Assembly (NCBI GenBank): GCA_025267735.1
Contig: CM046297.1
Location: 28,484,011 to 28,548,010 of the forward strand
Direction of reading: 5' to 3'
DNA from: Mactra quadrangularis
Taxonomy: Eukaryota; Mollusca; Bivalvia; Venerida; Mactridae
Length of the DNA: 64,000 nt
How positions within the stretch are numbered: the stretch's first letter is position 1; every line of letters starts with the position of its first letter. The position numbers and the translations under genes were made by a program. The notes below the pieces were generated by a model. The model was not told the DNA's origin. It searched no databases and was given only the letters and a program-made list of their open reading frames with translations. Positions 48,064 to 60,344 of the stretch are shown piece after piece.

Positions 48064-48524
48064 TGAAAATGGTTTTCTTCCCGGTTACTCATTCTAATAT
48101 GATCTATCTGTACTTAAAACATTGTACATCACGGAACATATTTCATGCATTATGAAAACAAAGAGAATGGGCTAAAATTTGATTACAGCAATTCTAGACA
48201 CATTAATTCAAATTACCTACCAACAAACGCAATGAATTCTGGGTAAAACAATATAAAAATGATCAACGCACATATTTACATATAATATGCTGTATTTATA
48301 GTCGTATATTTTATGAAACAGTTTCTTACAGCCATGTTATCTGCATTCATTTGAATAAAAAGAGAACAAAATGTGTCAGGTAGCTTGGATTTAGAAATAT
48401 CTGCGATGTAAAGAACATGTTTTTGAAATTATTGAGAAAACTGTGAATATTAGCTCATAGTGAAAAAATTATGTATACTAAGATTGTTAGATGACATCAT
48501 AGCCGATCGACACTCAGAATAATA
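48064..48524. other. Unannotated stretch
   Basis: Nothing was recognised. Confidence 0.35.
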
Positions 48525-48707
48525 TCGGTCTCTTCCGTATCTTTCGTAAAACATCGGCTATTTCCGTATCTTTCGTAAAACATCGGCTATTTCCGTATCT
48601 TTTGTAAAACATCGGCTATTTCCGTATCTTCTGTAAAACATCGGCTATTTCCGTATCTTCCGTAAAACATCGGCTAATTCCGTATCACTCGTAAAAAATT
48701 TCCGTAT
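48525..48707 (+). repeat. 29-bp minisatellite, about six units
   Basis: The unit is CGGCTATTTCCGTATCTTTC, then GTAAAACAT. Changes are mostly at the TTTC/TTCT/TTCC position. The last unit is degraded. CpG is kept in most units. Confidence 0.9.
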
Positions 48708-49613
48708 TTCTCTTTAAATTCATCATCGCTAAGCAACCTTATTGAAGTAATATTACATAGAACAAAATGGCGGAGATTATTACTAAAGCAGTAACTGACA
48801 CCTTTGTTGTTTTATCCGGTAATTACAAACCCTAGCTATGTAACAACCACTATAGAGTCAGTGAGTATTGATTGCACCTTTAATACAATGCACACATATC
48901 TTTGTTAAAGCTTGAATCAACTGTAACACGTATGAAGAAGACTTTAATTAACTTTCCATTATTTCAGCACAAGCTCATATGACGTTAATTTAATATAGTT
49001 CAAACAAAATCCCTGATTTGCTCTGGCATTTAAAACTCTTAGTATTATTATAAGCTATGGTTGAAAGTTAGGTGAGAAAATATTGAATGATAAAATGATG
49101 TTGCAAAGTTAAGCTTTAATGTCATGTATATACGCATGATATTAAATACAACGTGTATTTAGTTATATACAGTACGGCGCGCGTAATAATTGAATATTTT
49201 TGCGTATTTCGCACGTATTTCGCTCGTATTCCGTGTCGCATCGTACGTATAAAAACCGAACTCTTCGTTTCAATCGTACGAATCGTATGCTAATACTATC
49301 AGAGTACACTGGAAAGTCCTTTCTTTTCATCTCAGAACTACCACACAATCATACAGCAAAGGAGGAGATTGTTATAGACTTTTAAACATTTCTGATAAAA
49401 AGGATCGCCCCACAGAAATAACGAAAAGGAAAACCTAACGGATTACCGCCTCAGGACGGATAGCGGGAAAATAATTTTACCACTGGGAGTTAAAAGGAAG
49501 TTCTAGGGTGCATCGACCTCACACTTGTGCACGAGTAGATGGTCATTTTGTTTTGGGAGTGGTTTGACTGAGGCTTGACTTTCAATCGGCCAGTGTACAA
49601 TCTAGGACAGCCC
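48708..49613. other. Unannotated stretch with a CGTATT-rich patch
   Basis: At 49185-49290 CGTATTTCGCACGTATTTCG and ATCGTACG-type strings make a local CpG-rich patch. Opposed 61-codon frames cross it and are not supported. Confidence 0.35.
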
Positions 49614-49996
49614 CATCGTCGGCAACCCCAGTACTTCCTTCCGTTACACTCAATACGTACCGTGATTTGACTCGTTTTCATGAATATGCATGTGGCAAAG
49701 GAGACCAATCTTCTGTCAATGAAATCGCATGTTACAATTAAATACTCGTCAATAACAATGAGATTTTCTTCACCCGCTTTAGAATTAATCACCCAAGGAG
49801 GCCGCCATTTTGAATGGTATTCCAAACCTTAGATATATAACGTAATTTCATTGGCTACTTTTCCGCAGTGATTTCCTTGCGGAACCAATGAAAACGCCTC
49901 ATTAATTATTCATTATTACAAGATGTTTCTAACCAAATGGCCCATGGTACAAAGCGCAGCATAGCGGAGTAATGTATCAGGGGATAATCAACGATG
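49614..49996 (-). mobile_element. 383-bp MITE, copy 2
   Basis: This is the inverted partner of 34710-35092. The tips are CATCGTCGG (49614-49622) and ACGATG (49991-49996, one base changed from the family tip beyond it). The CCAATGAAA/TTTCATTGG hairpin is at 49846-49893. The internal blocks CGGTACGTATTGAGTG, GAGACCAATCTTCTG and AACCAAATGGCCCATGGTAC match copy 1. A 111-codon minus frame at 49490-49825 overlaps it and is a by-product. Confidence 0.8.
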
Positions 49997-51266
49997 GAAC
50001 AGCCCACGTTGACATGTGATACAGTGATATCTAGAGTTACCACATTAAGATAGAAAAGGACTTTGACGTCAATTGCCAAACGCATAATGTATTGCTCGGC
50101 TTGATTTAATAAACAAAATCATTATAATACACAATTCCATCAGCACCCGTGTATAATCATCTGCCGAAATCATTTATTTCGCAAAAATATTAACCAAACC
50201 GAATTAACGGCGGAGTAATTATGATAGAAAATACGGAATTCGCGTAAAAACTACAATATTGTGAAATTTACTCGGCGACATTTTGTATTCATGGCAGATA
50301 GGATTTGCCGAGGGCTACAATACGTGAAACACAAATAGAAAACTCTACAGAATATAAACATAATACCGGAATGGTGAAAATTCAACCCGGAGCTACTTGT
50401 ACGGAAACATAAATTATAAAGACGGCGATGTATTATTGTTTTAAAGTGATATATTTAACTTTTGTAACTTGTTACGCTTTTGACGAAGAGAAACAAATTG
50501 AATTATGAGATTTTTTTCACAAATTCTTGACTTATTAGAATTAAACATACTTCTAATTATAACAGAGCCGCCTCTGTGGTGGCTTGTATTAAAGCTATGC
50601 TATTAAATCTTATTCTCAACCTTTCAAAACAATGACGCATTAGTTCCTCAGTCACAGCATACTTATGCCAAAATCTTGACAAGCTGACATTGTAATACTA
50701 AGGACTCCCCTTGCCCCACTCTAATACAACTTGAGAACAAATGAGACAAAAACATGCTAACCGTTTCCTTACAAATTTATAACAATAATGACGTACCAAT
50801 GAGAAAATTTTAAAATGAGAAAATAAAAACCTTGAACACTCATTTAAGACTTTTTCTGATTAAAGTGAATTCGTTTTCAAAGAAATGTTGCTAACTTTAT
50901 TAAAAACAGCAGGAAATTACAGACTTAAGTAATTTAAATCCAAAAAGCACGTGCTATCATTATCCACATGGTAAACAAAATGGCCGTTTAACCGGAAGTA
51001 GATTTAAATATAAAAACCCAATCAACGTAATGGAACCTAATCTACACAAAAAGCTCGCAAAGTGATATAAAAAGTCTTCAACCCTGGGAGTAATTGATCG
51101 GAAAGATTCAATCTGTTAAATGGATACACTATGTATAGTGTTGACGTTTTTATATTACAAGTTTTCATTCAATCTCAGTATAGAAAGCTTTGAATGTCAC
51201 CCTGAGTTCAATAGAAAAGGAGTGTTTTTATAAACGATGGAATATATCGTATTGAAACGAATACAT
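49997..51266. other. Unannotated stretch
   Basis: No feature was recognised. Confidence 0.4.
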
Positions 51267-51576
51267 TGTACATTGTGCTTAAATTGCACTTGTTTATGGC
51301 TTGGCATTTAAGACGATACATTTTGATTCAATTTAAATGCATTTCATGTTTCAGTAAGGGCACTCCTTTTAACTGATTTCATGTCTAATAATTCAATAGA
51401 GAATGTTCACTTAAATTGTTTGAACAAAATAGAACACGTGAGCTCTAAAAATTGTACATTGTGCTTGAATTGTACTTGTTCATGACTTGACATCTAAGAC
51501 GAAACAGTTTAAATACAATTTGCCATCATTAATCATTAATTAAAAGTTGTAGTGCCCTTACTGAAACATGGAATGC
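51267..51576. repeat. Nested direct and inverted repeats
   Basis: ATTGTACATTGTGCTTRAAT and about 50 bp beyond it occur at about 51267-51338 and again at about 51456-51528. A 26-bp inverted pair, CATGTTTCAGTAAGGGCACT, lies at 51339-51364 and 51551-51576, with the second direct copy between its arms. This may be an inverted-repeat element that has captured or duplicated flanking sequence. Confidence 0.65.
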
Positions 51577-52301
51577 AATTAGTCTGCCTCAGCCTCAATT
51601 TGCACAAATTTTACCAGGCGTTATATAATTTAATATCTGACTGTATGTGAATTGTGTCAGCCCTTTCCGGTAAAACGTTAATTAGAACTTAGAGACTAGT
51701 AACTAACTACACGGGTCAGTTTTCGTTTCGATGTTCAAGGTATGCATTTGGTGTAAAAGTAAAACTAGGATCAGTCTGTAATTCACTTCTTTAGGAGGAA
51801 CCAAGCATTAACGGTTATATTTCAAACAGAAAATGAGGACCAGCCACCAACAGAGCGGCCTGGTAGCGCACTTTTACTAACACCCTACGCATTACTATGA
51901 TATTCAAAAATGACTGATATTTATTATCATAAAGAATCAATTTCACCCACATGTCAAGGTTATATTAACGATAGCTATACTCATATTTCAATTGTTCCAA
52001 CCAGTTTTTAATAACTATGAGCTATTCAAAGACAACCAACTACTCTTGAAGGTAGAATGAGTTAACTTTATTTTCTCAAAACATAGACGCTTGCCTATTG
52101 TTATAAGTTGGTTGCCCGGTAACGTATAAACGTTAATATCCGGACCGGAAGTTTGTGACTCCGAGAAGGTCAACTTTAGCCATGGATAATGACGTAGTGG
52201 TATAAAACATGAGCTAAAAGATATTAGGAAATATGGACCCACGTATATTTTTTATATTTCAATCAATCTTCACCTTATTTTATACTGAGTTTCATAGAAG
52301 T
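51577..52301. other. Unannotated stretch
   Basis: No feature was recognised. Confidence 0.35.
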
Positions 52302-52543
52302 ATTGTCCGTTTTTTCTCAACTTTCAAAGCTTGAATAATTACACGGTGACTGAATGCATTGTTTACTGGCGGCCTAGTTGTTATTAAAATATCTTGACTA
52401 AAACATATCATACGACAGAAACAACTTTACTCGATCATAATGCACACTTTCGGAAACTCTTGGATGTATTACAACAATGATTTTAATAAACGCATTCACC
52501 ATGAAATTATTCATGTTTTGACAGTTGAGAAAAAACGAACAAT
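52302..52543. mobile_element. TIR element, copy 2 (242 bp)
   Basis: The arms ATTGTCCGTTTTTTCTCAAC and CTTGAATAATTACACGGTG face CACCATGAAATTATTCATGT and GAGAAAAAACGAACAAT. They match the arms of 35812-35957, but the roughly 150-bp interior is unrelated and longer. A 60-codon frame at 52440-52622 runs across the right arm and is not a gene. Confidence 0.82.
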
Positions 52544-52740
52544 AATGATTCAAGATTCGAAGAAAGGTTTATTGTCAGAAAAGTTAACTTTTGACTCGAA
52601 AGTCGAACATAAATTCGTGTAAACAAAATAAACTATTAACTCATAATTCGACCAAAGATTTCGTGTGAGCAAATTTTACTAAAAACTGAATAGACTCCGC
52701 TACTGCAAATAATATTCATAAATTATTTCATTAATCTTTC

Positions 52741-52815
52741 TCAGAATGCTATAGAGTATGTTTACTTAAATTGTATGAACAGAACAGAACAGAACAGAAC
52801 ACGTGGGCTTTAAAC
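52741..52815 (+). repeat. Repeat fragment with short GAACA expansion
   Basis: TTTACTTAAATTGTATGAAC, then four GAACA-type units and ACACGTGGGCT, matches 51405-51447, where the same place reads GAACAAAATAGAACACGTGA. The copy here shows a small pentamer expansion inside an older repeat. Confidence 0.6.
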
Positions 52816-53164
52816 CAGTAAATAAAGTAAACATTCAGCCAAACTCGTAGAAGACACTCAACTCAATAGCTTCCAGTATACTCAGAGATCAAAGTGACCG
52901 ATCCCTGTATTTGTTTAGGGGGAACAATATATATAGAATATACATATTCTATTATAATTTTTCATATTTACTTGTGGTTAAAGCTGACGCCTCATATAGT
53001 TTTTGTTATTTTTTACATATTAAATTAACCAGTCAGTGTCTGTATAGTTCGTACAAAAACAAAACACTGTTTACATGTACATAAACAATACAATGAACTA
53101 TTCCACGACAGAGGGTGTTCAGGTTAACAAAAATATATATAACTTTAACATGTTTTTGTTCACG

Positions 53165-53248
53165 AGTGTCTTGTTGGTGTAATGGTTAAGCATTTTACCA
53201 TTACAAACATGATTGACTCAGAGGTGGTGGTCTATCCGCCACACTAAT
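53165..53248 (+). mobile_element. tRNA-like relic
   Basis: TTGGTGTAATGGTTAAGCAT is a good A-box region. The B box (GGTGGTCTATCCGCC) is degenerate, and neither an acceptor stem nor the common SINE tail is seen. It is a decayed SINE head or tRNA pseudogene. Confidence 0.4.
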
Positions 53249-53621
53249 TTCGCTAAAATGAACTATACAACTTAATATTCAATACTGCCTACCTCTGGAA
53301 TGGAAAGGTTCATCTTAATGTTTACACAAATGCGTTTGTGGTTTTTTTGTACGAACTATAATTGTGCTGAGGAAATGAATTCTCTTTTACATGTAGTTTA
53401 AGGCAAACTGACCAGTTGACTATTCGATAGACTGACACATGAATTGTCTTAAAATAGAAGTTACAACATCGCGCATTTAATTCATCAACATCATTACTAA
53501 TGGGGCAGCTTTTTAATGCATAAAAATCGCCATCTTTAGCAGTTTTATGTTAATTTGCATTGCACCAATACATGTAGACACTATCAGAACACCGAATAAC
53601 CACTAACAAAATTCTTCTATA

Positions 53622-53920
53622 TACAGATCGTCCATGTAAACATTGCGTATACAAACATAGCCAGATTCATTACACACTAATATTTAGGGGAGAATTATTT
53701 TTTACAATTTTATAGTTTCGTTTGTTAAAACATTTTTATACACATATCGCCATATACAATTTACAATGCGTATATATACTATTTAAAATGAATGTTAAAT
53801 ATCAAAGTGATATGTTTAAAATAGTAAAATGCTGTTCATGCATCATCTAATTCACCTTTTTAGTGGGCAAGTCCATTGTTAAAAGTACAAAAAGAAGCAT
53901 GACCCAGAATACGACCTGTA
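53622..53920 (+). mobile_element. TA-flanked MITE, copy 2 (299 bp)
   Basis: TA-CAGATCGT on the left and ACGACCTG-TA on the right bracket an interior matching 26801-27101 (CATTGCGTATA, ATTTAGGGG, TTTAGTGGGCAAGTCCATTG). One base in the left tip differs. Both copies have the same orientation in the window. Confidence 0.75.
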
Positions 53921-56900
53921 GTTTTTGAGAGTTTTCGAAATGTTGACATTTTAAGTTGAAATCCGTGAACCAGTAGCTTTTAAATATATAATACATTTGT
54001 ATTTACTTAAAAATTTTATTAATCAAATATGTTACTATATTTTTCTTGGGGAAAAATCATTAATGTCCCTCTTTAGATCACAAATTGATTATTTTTTTAA
54101 AAATTGACAACAGCTATACATGCCACCAATTTTGAAACAGAATATTAAATAGACTATTCTACGCCGTGGGAGTAGGAATCTAATTTTAGTATTAAAAAAT
54201 GTCAACTACCCAGGACCGATGAATTATTCAGGACAAAAATCACACTTCAATGACTACAAACACATTGGTAAAACAGCAAGAATTAAGACAATGTCGGGAA
54301 AACACAATAAGTGCCAAGTACTGAATAAAGTTTTCGTATAAAAAACAACAACACGAAACTACAAGTATTTAAACATGACCGGTTACAACAAAACACAACG
54401 TGACGACATATGGGCATGACATTTGGGACATCGGAGTACGGATTTTTTTTGCTTCGACAGTTTCCGGAATATTTCCGGATTGTTCCGAAAATGATTGAAT
54501 TATAAACTCAGAAATACTCACAGCCCATGGTGATGGTGATGAAATCCATGTGTCATCTTTTCAGAATTACAGAATATTTGTATTCACTTGGTCTATATGC
54601 GGAAACATATACCCAAACTTTGGAATACAGCCAGCCTTAACCCCCACGGACCAGACTGCTAGTCCAGTCGCCTTTTAACCGCGGTGTATTTTGCTTGAAA
54701 TCCAAATCAAAATTTCATGCTAATTTTTTATACTTTTTTTAATTTTTAAAAATGTGTTTCAGGAGAAATTGTCAATAGTTAACAAAATAACCATTTTTTT
54801 TATAAACGTAAATAGTTGTATTAATACATACATAAACATGTGTAGAGAGTCCGTATTAAGTCCTAACGTAGATACTCATTTTCTTGAACTTGTAGTCGGC
54901 TATAGTATCCATTTGTCCAAGATTTTTTTAAAAATATCAAAAAACGGAATTTTTTTATTCAAAATATATTTTTTCGTAACTTTTTGTATGAAACGATTCT
55001 ATAACAATGAATCAACGTTTTACGTTCAGTTTTAGGCATGTTTTGTCATTTCAAATTCGTTTATTTTTTAAATATATCGAAAAAAATCACTCACAAATTT
55101 GTCGTTTTATAAAAATACCAAATAGTTTGGGTATACAAACGGTTCAACAATATTTCTTCTTTTTTCGACGTCAAAACAGAAACTTTGTTTTTTAAAATCC
55201 GTTCCGTTGATTTTGAAAATCGTTTCACAGTTATCCCCTTTTCACGACGCTGGAAGTAATGTTAAAATATGGCACAATTTCAGGTTCAAACTTCAGTTTT
55301 CAGCAAGATAAAATCATTGCTTTGACATTTACAGAAAAGTGTATCACTTAAACAAGTCCAGTTCCATAATTCCGTTTTCAATTCGTCAAATTTTTTAAGA
55401 TAACAGTCGTGATGTGTTCAGTTCAGTCAGTATTGTCCAATAGTTGGAGGAAATATAATGAAATAAAATCGACTCAACGAGGCTTTCAGAATATAAAGCG
55501 TTTATCCACTATTCGTATTCCAAATCAATGACAGCGTTATAAACCTAGTCGTATCACTACACAAGTCGAAAAATATTCCACGAAATATTTATTTTTTCCA
55601 AGAAAATTTAACAAAGTGAATGTTTAAACGTCTACGAAGTAACAAAGCCTTCAAAAGAAACAACAACCATCACAAAAGTAACGTCTAACTATTACCAGAT
55701 TTAAAAGCACTATCAAAGCTTGTCTAGCGTTGTCCAGCCGATAATTTCTTTTTTACAGTGCATGGATTGACGCGATCGGTTGTTTTTTCTCGATTAATTC
55801 ACGATTCGTGCCTATGGAATCGACGTTTTCTACAGTAGCAGATCTTAGAGCTTATTTTCATCTATACTAGCTAGGGAAAACACGGTTCATGGTATTGTTG
55901 TTTTGTTCTTATAAATCTGTTACGACCGCACGCTCCATTTACTTAAGCTTTCCAATGTATTCATTCAAGCTAAACTTTTTGATTGGATAAAAATTCCAAT
56001 TAGATCCGCAATTGATTCCACAAATTATGGTGTCCAATCAATAATTCAAAGCTAAAATCAATTCAATGTAAAAAATAACAACATTATCGCCTAAACAACC
56101 GAACACATCCGATTCCAGCGTTCACAGAGAATGTTTGGATTTCGGAGCTGTTCTGTTTTTGTCGCGTAGACAATGGTGAATGCCTCAATTCAATCAAACA
56201 ACCCACATACAGCTACAGTGTCAGATGTAGCGCAACGCTCCGTCTTAAGCAATCATGTCATTTAGTGTATATTTCCGCTGAGAATTGTCTGCATTCAGAA
56301 ATCCGCCATTTTGAAATAGAACAAACGATTTAAGCCTCAATACACCAGAAATCACACAGTCAACTCTTTTAACTTGTAAACGCTTAGAGAGATGTCATTA
56401 GATTGTTCAAGCATCGACAGAAACTGATCTCCAGCATGTCTTTTGATCTTTGTCTTGCAGACGTTTACATACGAAATTTAAAAATCGATTAGAAGTTATT
56501 CCATTTTATTTTTAGCAAATCTTCAATATTCTATCGATCCGTTGTCACGCGGTGGACGTCATCTAACGAGATTAACGTTATGTTTTTAGATAAAAATAGA
56601 ACACAGAGTCTGGTGTCTTTTAATTGGATGTCGTTTGTCTTTTTCTAAGATGATAACAAACATAAGATGTCAACGATGAAAGCCGAGACAATCCGGAGAA
56701 ATGATATTAGAATCAGCCACAATGAAAACTTCCGAAAAGGATGATGAAAGAAGCGAAAAGATGTACAATAACCAGAAAGGCGAGTAAAAAGTAAACAAAA
56801 GGGCATATTAAGTAAAGAAAACTTAAGTGGAATACTATTTCATAATGAGAACACTGTTAACATCAATTAATTTGTAGTTAAAATCGCGTGAGAATTAGAA

Positions 56901-57363
56901 TTGTCAATCGTTTTACTATTCATAGAATCTATGATCACTGGGGGCTAACCTTCTGCTCTGTCGAGTCGATGATGACGTCATGACAATGGCAGTTTAGCTT
57001 TAAAACATTCTAAACTCCGTCGGGAAATCAATGCCAATCAAGAGAATGAGCACTACACTTGATGTTAAACGCTTCCAACCGAGTTTGTCTGATTTCGTTG
57101 AGTATTTCGCTTCTATAATTTTTGCATTCTCATATCGGTGAAAAGAGAGACAGCTATGTAATGAAATTATGTTTCCTCTAAGTAAATGGCCGTAATATAG
57201 GTCAAGCAGAAACAATGGAATGGACAATATAGTTTCAATATAGACGTATATGGTATTACTTCTGTCTATAGACCGTATTCTAATATCAGTCCAACACTTC
57301 ACGGGACAACGAATTCATAGTCTGATGCTTTGATTTTGATAAAAATTTGGATAAAACAGTAAT
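53921..57363. other. Unannotated stretch
   Basis: No gene was recognised in 3.4 kb. 54700-55200 is T-rich with overlapping 93- and 62-codon forward frames of Phe/Ile/Lys-rich peptide, as expected from composition. A 100-codon minus frame at 57000-57302 has no known relative. The part at about 56090-56300 has somewhat more CpG. Confidence 0.4.
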
Positions 57364-57668
57364 GACGTAACAAACCGGTAACATGCTATATAACACTGCC
57401 ATGCCGTAACAACCCGGCAAAATGATATAAAATACAGTTATACCGTAACAAATCGGTAAAATGTTAAAAAGCACAACCATGCCGTAACAGACCGGTCAGA
57501 TTATATAAAGCACAGCTATGCCGTAACAAACTGTTAACATGCTATAAAGCACTGCTATGTCGTACCAAACCGGTAAAATGATATAAAACCTAGCTATACC
57601 GTAATAGACCGTTAGAACGATACCAAGCATAGTTATACCTTATCAAACCGACCAAATGTATAAAAAAC
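57364..57668 (+). repeat. 39-bp minisatellite, nearly eight units
   Basis: The unit is GCCGTAACAAACCGGTAAAA, then TGATATAAAGCACAGCTAT, at an exact 39-bp period (57364, 57403, 57442, 57481, 57520, 57559, 57598, 57637). The units are moderately diverged. As 39 is divisible by 3, a minus frame (57286-57480) runs through with a 13-residue period; I take it as a by-product. Confidence 0.9.
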
Positions 57669-60310
57669 AATTGAATATGATAAATCAAAACGCATTGAAG
57701 TCGTCTATACCATTACTAACGGGATAGGTTTTTATACAATTAAAAGTCACCATCATTTATAGTCAATTTGTACTAAGAGGTCAATATCACAACATTCCTG
57801 ATCCTAAAATCTTTCTTGGAAAATTTTATGAGTTGAAATTTATGAACGAATTGCTTTAATATTACCAAAAATGGAACAAAATTACATGTATATAAAAGTC
57901 ATCAAAAATCTAGACCCCAAAAAATCATTTTCTAAAGTCTTGACAAAAATCTATTTTTAGTTCTCTTATGGGTGTATTTAAAGAAGAAATAGGACAGCAG
58001 TTTATATGCAATCTGTCACTCTAAATAAAGATCATAAAATACATATTGAGACACAGTATTGATATGTTTACATAGAAGTTAATATAAAATGACAGGGACT
58101 TATATTTGGCAAACCATCAAATCATAAAAAAACAATTATAACAACCTTGCTATATTGGAACGGAAATTATCATGTCCAACAAAATCGGGTTGAGTCAATA
58201 AAAACACATTACTCTCTGATAAAATCTATTGTTTGAGGACTATAAATCATATTTTGGGGTTTGTATGCAATCGATGGATGGTCTGGAACTACGTTTGAAG
58301 GTTGATGTTTAGTAAGTAGGTGAATTTTCTACATAATTATAGTGTTATTGCTATGTTCGGTCCGTTTGTCAGTGGTGAAATTTAGGGTATCACCGGAACA
58401 AGGTTATTAATAGATTCTTCAATTTGGTTGAGAAAGGTAGCTGCATAATATTGGTGCAAAGAACGAATGTATGAGATAGAAATACGATGTCGATGATAAA
58501 CCATATTCAATAAACACAAGAAAACGTTCATAGGAACTTCGAGTCGTAGACATATTTGCCACTTTTAGTGTTACTAGTGAATATTGGCCTGAGACAAAAG
58601 AAAATAGATTCTACACCAAAAAAAAACAGTAAAAACGAGTAGTACCAAAGCCTGTAATGTACTGCATAAGTTCTGTCTCAAGTTAATTTGCACAAAATAT
58701 ATGGATGGAGGAAGAACTTTACAACATTTTAGTGTTTGGAAGCCTTGAAGTTTTGTGTCAATTTTATTTAAGCCATAAACCATATCATTTGGAACTCCTT
58801 GGCGATGTTCAATGCAGATAAGAAGTCATGGTTCCCCGCTGCAAATGGCCAAGGATTGTTCACATATACATGTACATTAATACACGGCAAGATGCCATTT
58901 ATACACAGTGGAAAACTCAAAATTGATAAAAAACATTTTTAAAATAATCATAAGCAGTACATAGTCTAACACGTCATGTTTTTATGTAATTCTGACTTAA
59001 TTTTAATGTAATTTTGACATTTTTCAATAAAACCAAAATGCAGTGAAATTTAAATTTACTACAGAATCCATATTAGAACTACTTCCTCGATTTATGATGT
59101 GTGATATATATTTACGTAGAAAACCGAGGAGTTCCGAATGAAACTATATTTCAGTCGAGAACCAATACGCACATGTTGATTAGGTCAATGATTTTTCTAA
59201 TCAGTAACTAAATGCTTGATATCAAGTGGTTGCTACTTTAAAACAAAGGTAAGCAAACAAATTAATAGGATGTGTTTCCATAGCGCCACCTGCCGGCGTA
59301 TTTATAGTATTGTACCAATGTTACAGTCTTTAAAAAACCGTTCTTGTCGGTAATACTATAAGAACAATGGTTTGAATAGACACGTGATAACGAGGCGTGA
59401 TAATTCAACAGGCGGGTTTATGAATTTAGTATACATTTGTGATAGACTTAACCTAATTAGAACAAATCAATAACCAATTATTTTGTTACTTCAATGGAAA
59501 AATGTTTTCCCTTTTAAATAAATAGGTAAACTAGAACGAATCCATTGTCACTTGTAATGGAAATCGATTGAACGTTTTCCAATTCAAACAAACATAAAAA
59601 ATAAGCAAAATAAAAAATATCAATTTATTTTACTTATGGTATATGAAACATATTCACACGAAATACGAAATATATCTATGAAGCGCTAAAAAGGAAATTG
59701 TCATACGTGCATACTGCAAAGTTAACAAAGGAACCGTTTCGCGATTTTTACTTTTGCGACTTTCGCGGTCGTAGTATTTCCGCGAAATATTATCGTCGCT
59801 ATCCGGCTGTTTGGCTTTAAACTCGCGATTTCTTGATTATAAAATTCTCTAAAAGTATGTTTCATTCTGTATAAACTTGTAATATGGAAAAGACAAATGT
59901 CTTTTCAACTTTAAGGTATCGCGAGAATTAAAGCGGAATTATTTCTGTATACTGTCTGAACTGAATTTTGTGTCGATAACGAGTGGTTTCTAGTTACCTC
60001 CCTTTAGTCCTTCAAAAATCATATGAAAGGGAGATAACATACCTTCATTTTTTCAAATTAAATTTGCACGTTCGGAACGCTTCTGGTTCCTGTGCTAACC
60101 AATCGTTGCATTGTGGGACGGTATGACTTTTAGACTAAAACACGAAATAAAGCGAAATAAAGCATACATTGGCGAAATGGAGATTTGATTGTTTATTAAA
60201 TATAATTTTATGGTCCTAACGACCAACTAACTACTTCACTTAGTTGCATGTCTTTTACATCGATAGGCCGTGCCTATAATTATATTATGCATAATTAGTT
60301 TTTCTCAAAA
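57669..60310. other. Unannotated AT-rich stretch
   Basis: Nothing was recognised. CTCCCTTT and AAGGGAGATAAC face each other near 59998-60038. Confidence 0.4.
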
Positions 60311-60344
60311 TTTCATTTGTTCAAAACGTTTGGAGGGCACTGTA
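60311..60344 (-). mobile_element. Solo Tc1/mariner-like TIR
   Basis: TTCAAAACGTTTGGAGGGCA, then CTGTA, matches the end class of 23778 and 44044. No facing end was found. Confidence 0.35.

Noticed and set aside
54754..55195. Two overlapping forward frames of 93 and 62 codons
   Set aside because: The Phe/Ile/Lys-rich peptides reflect T-rich DNA; no domain or splice context is seen.
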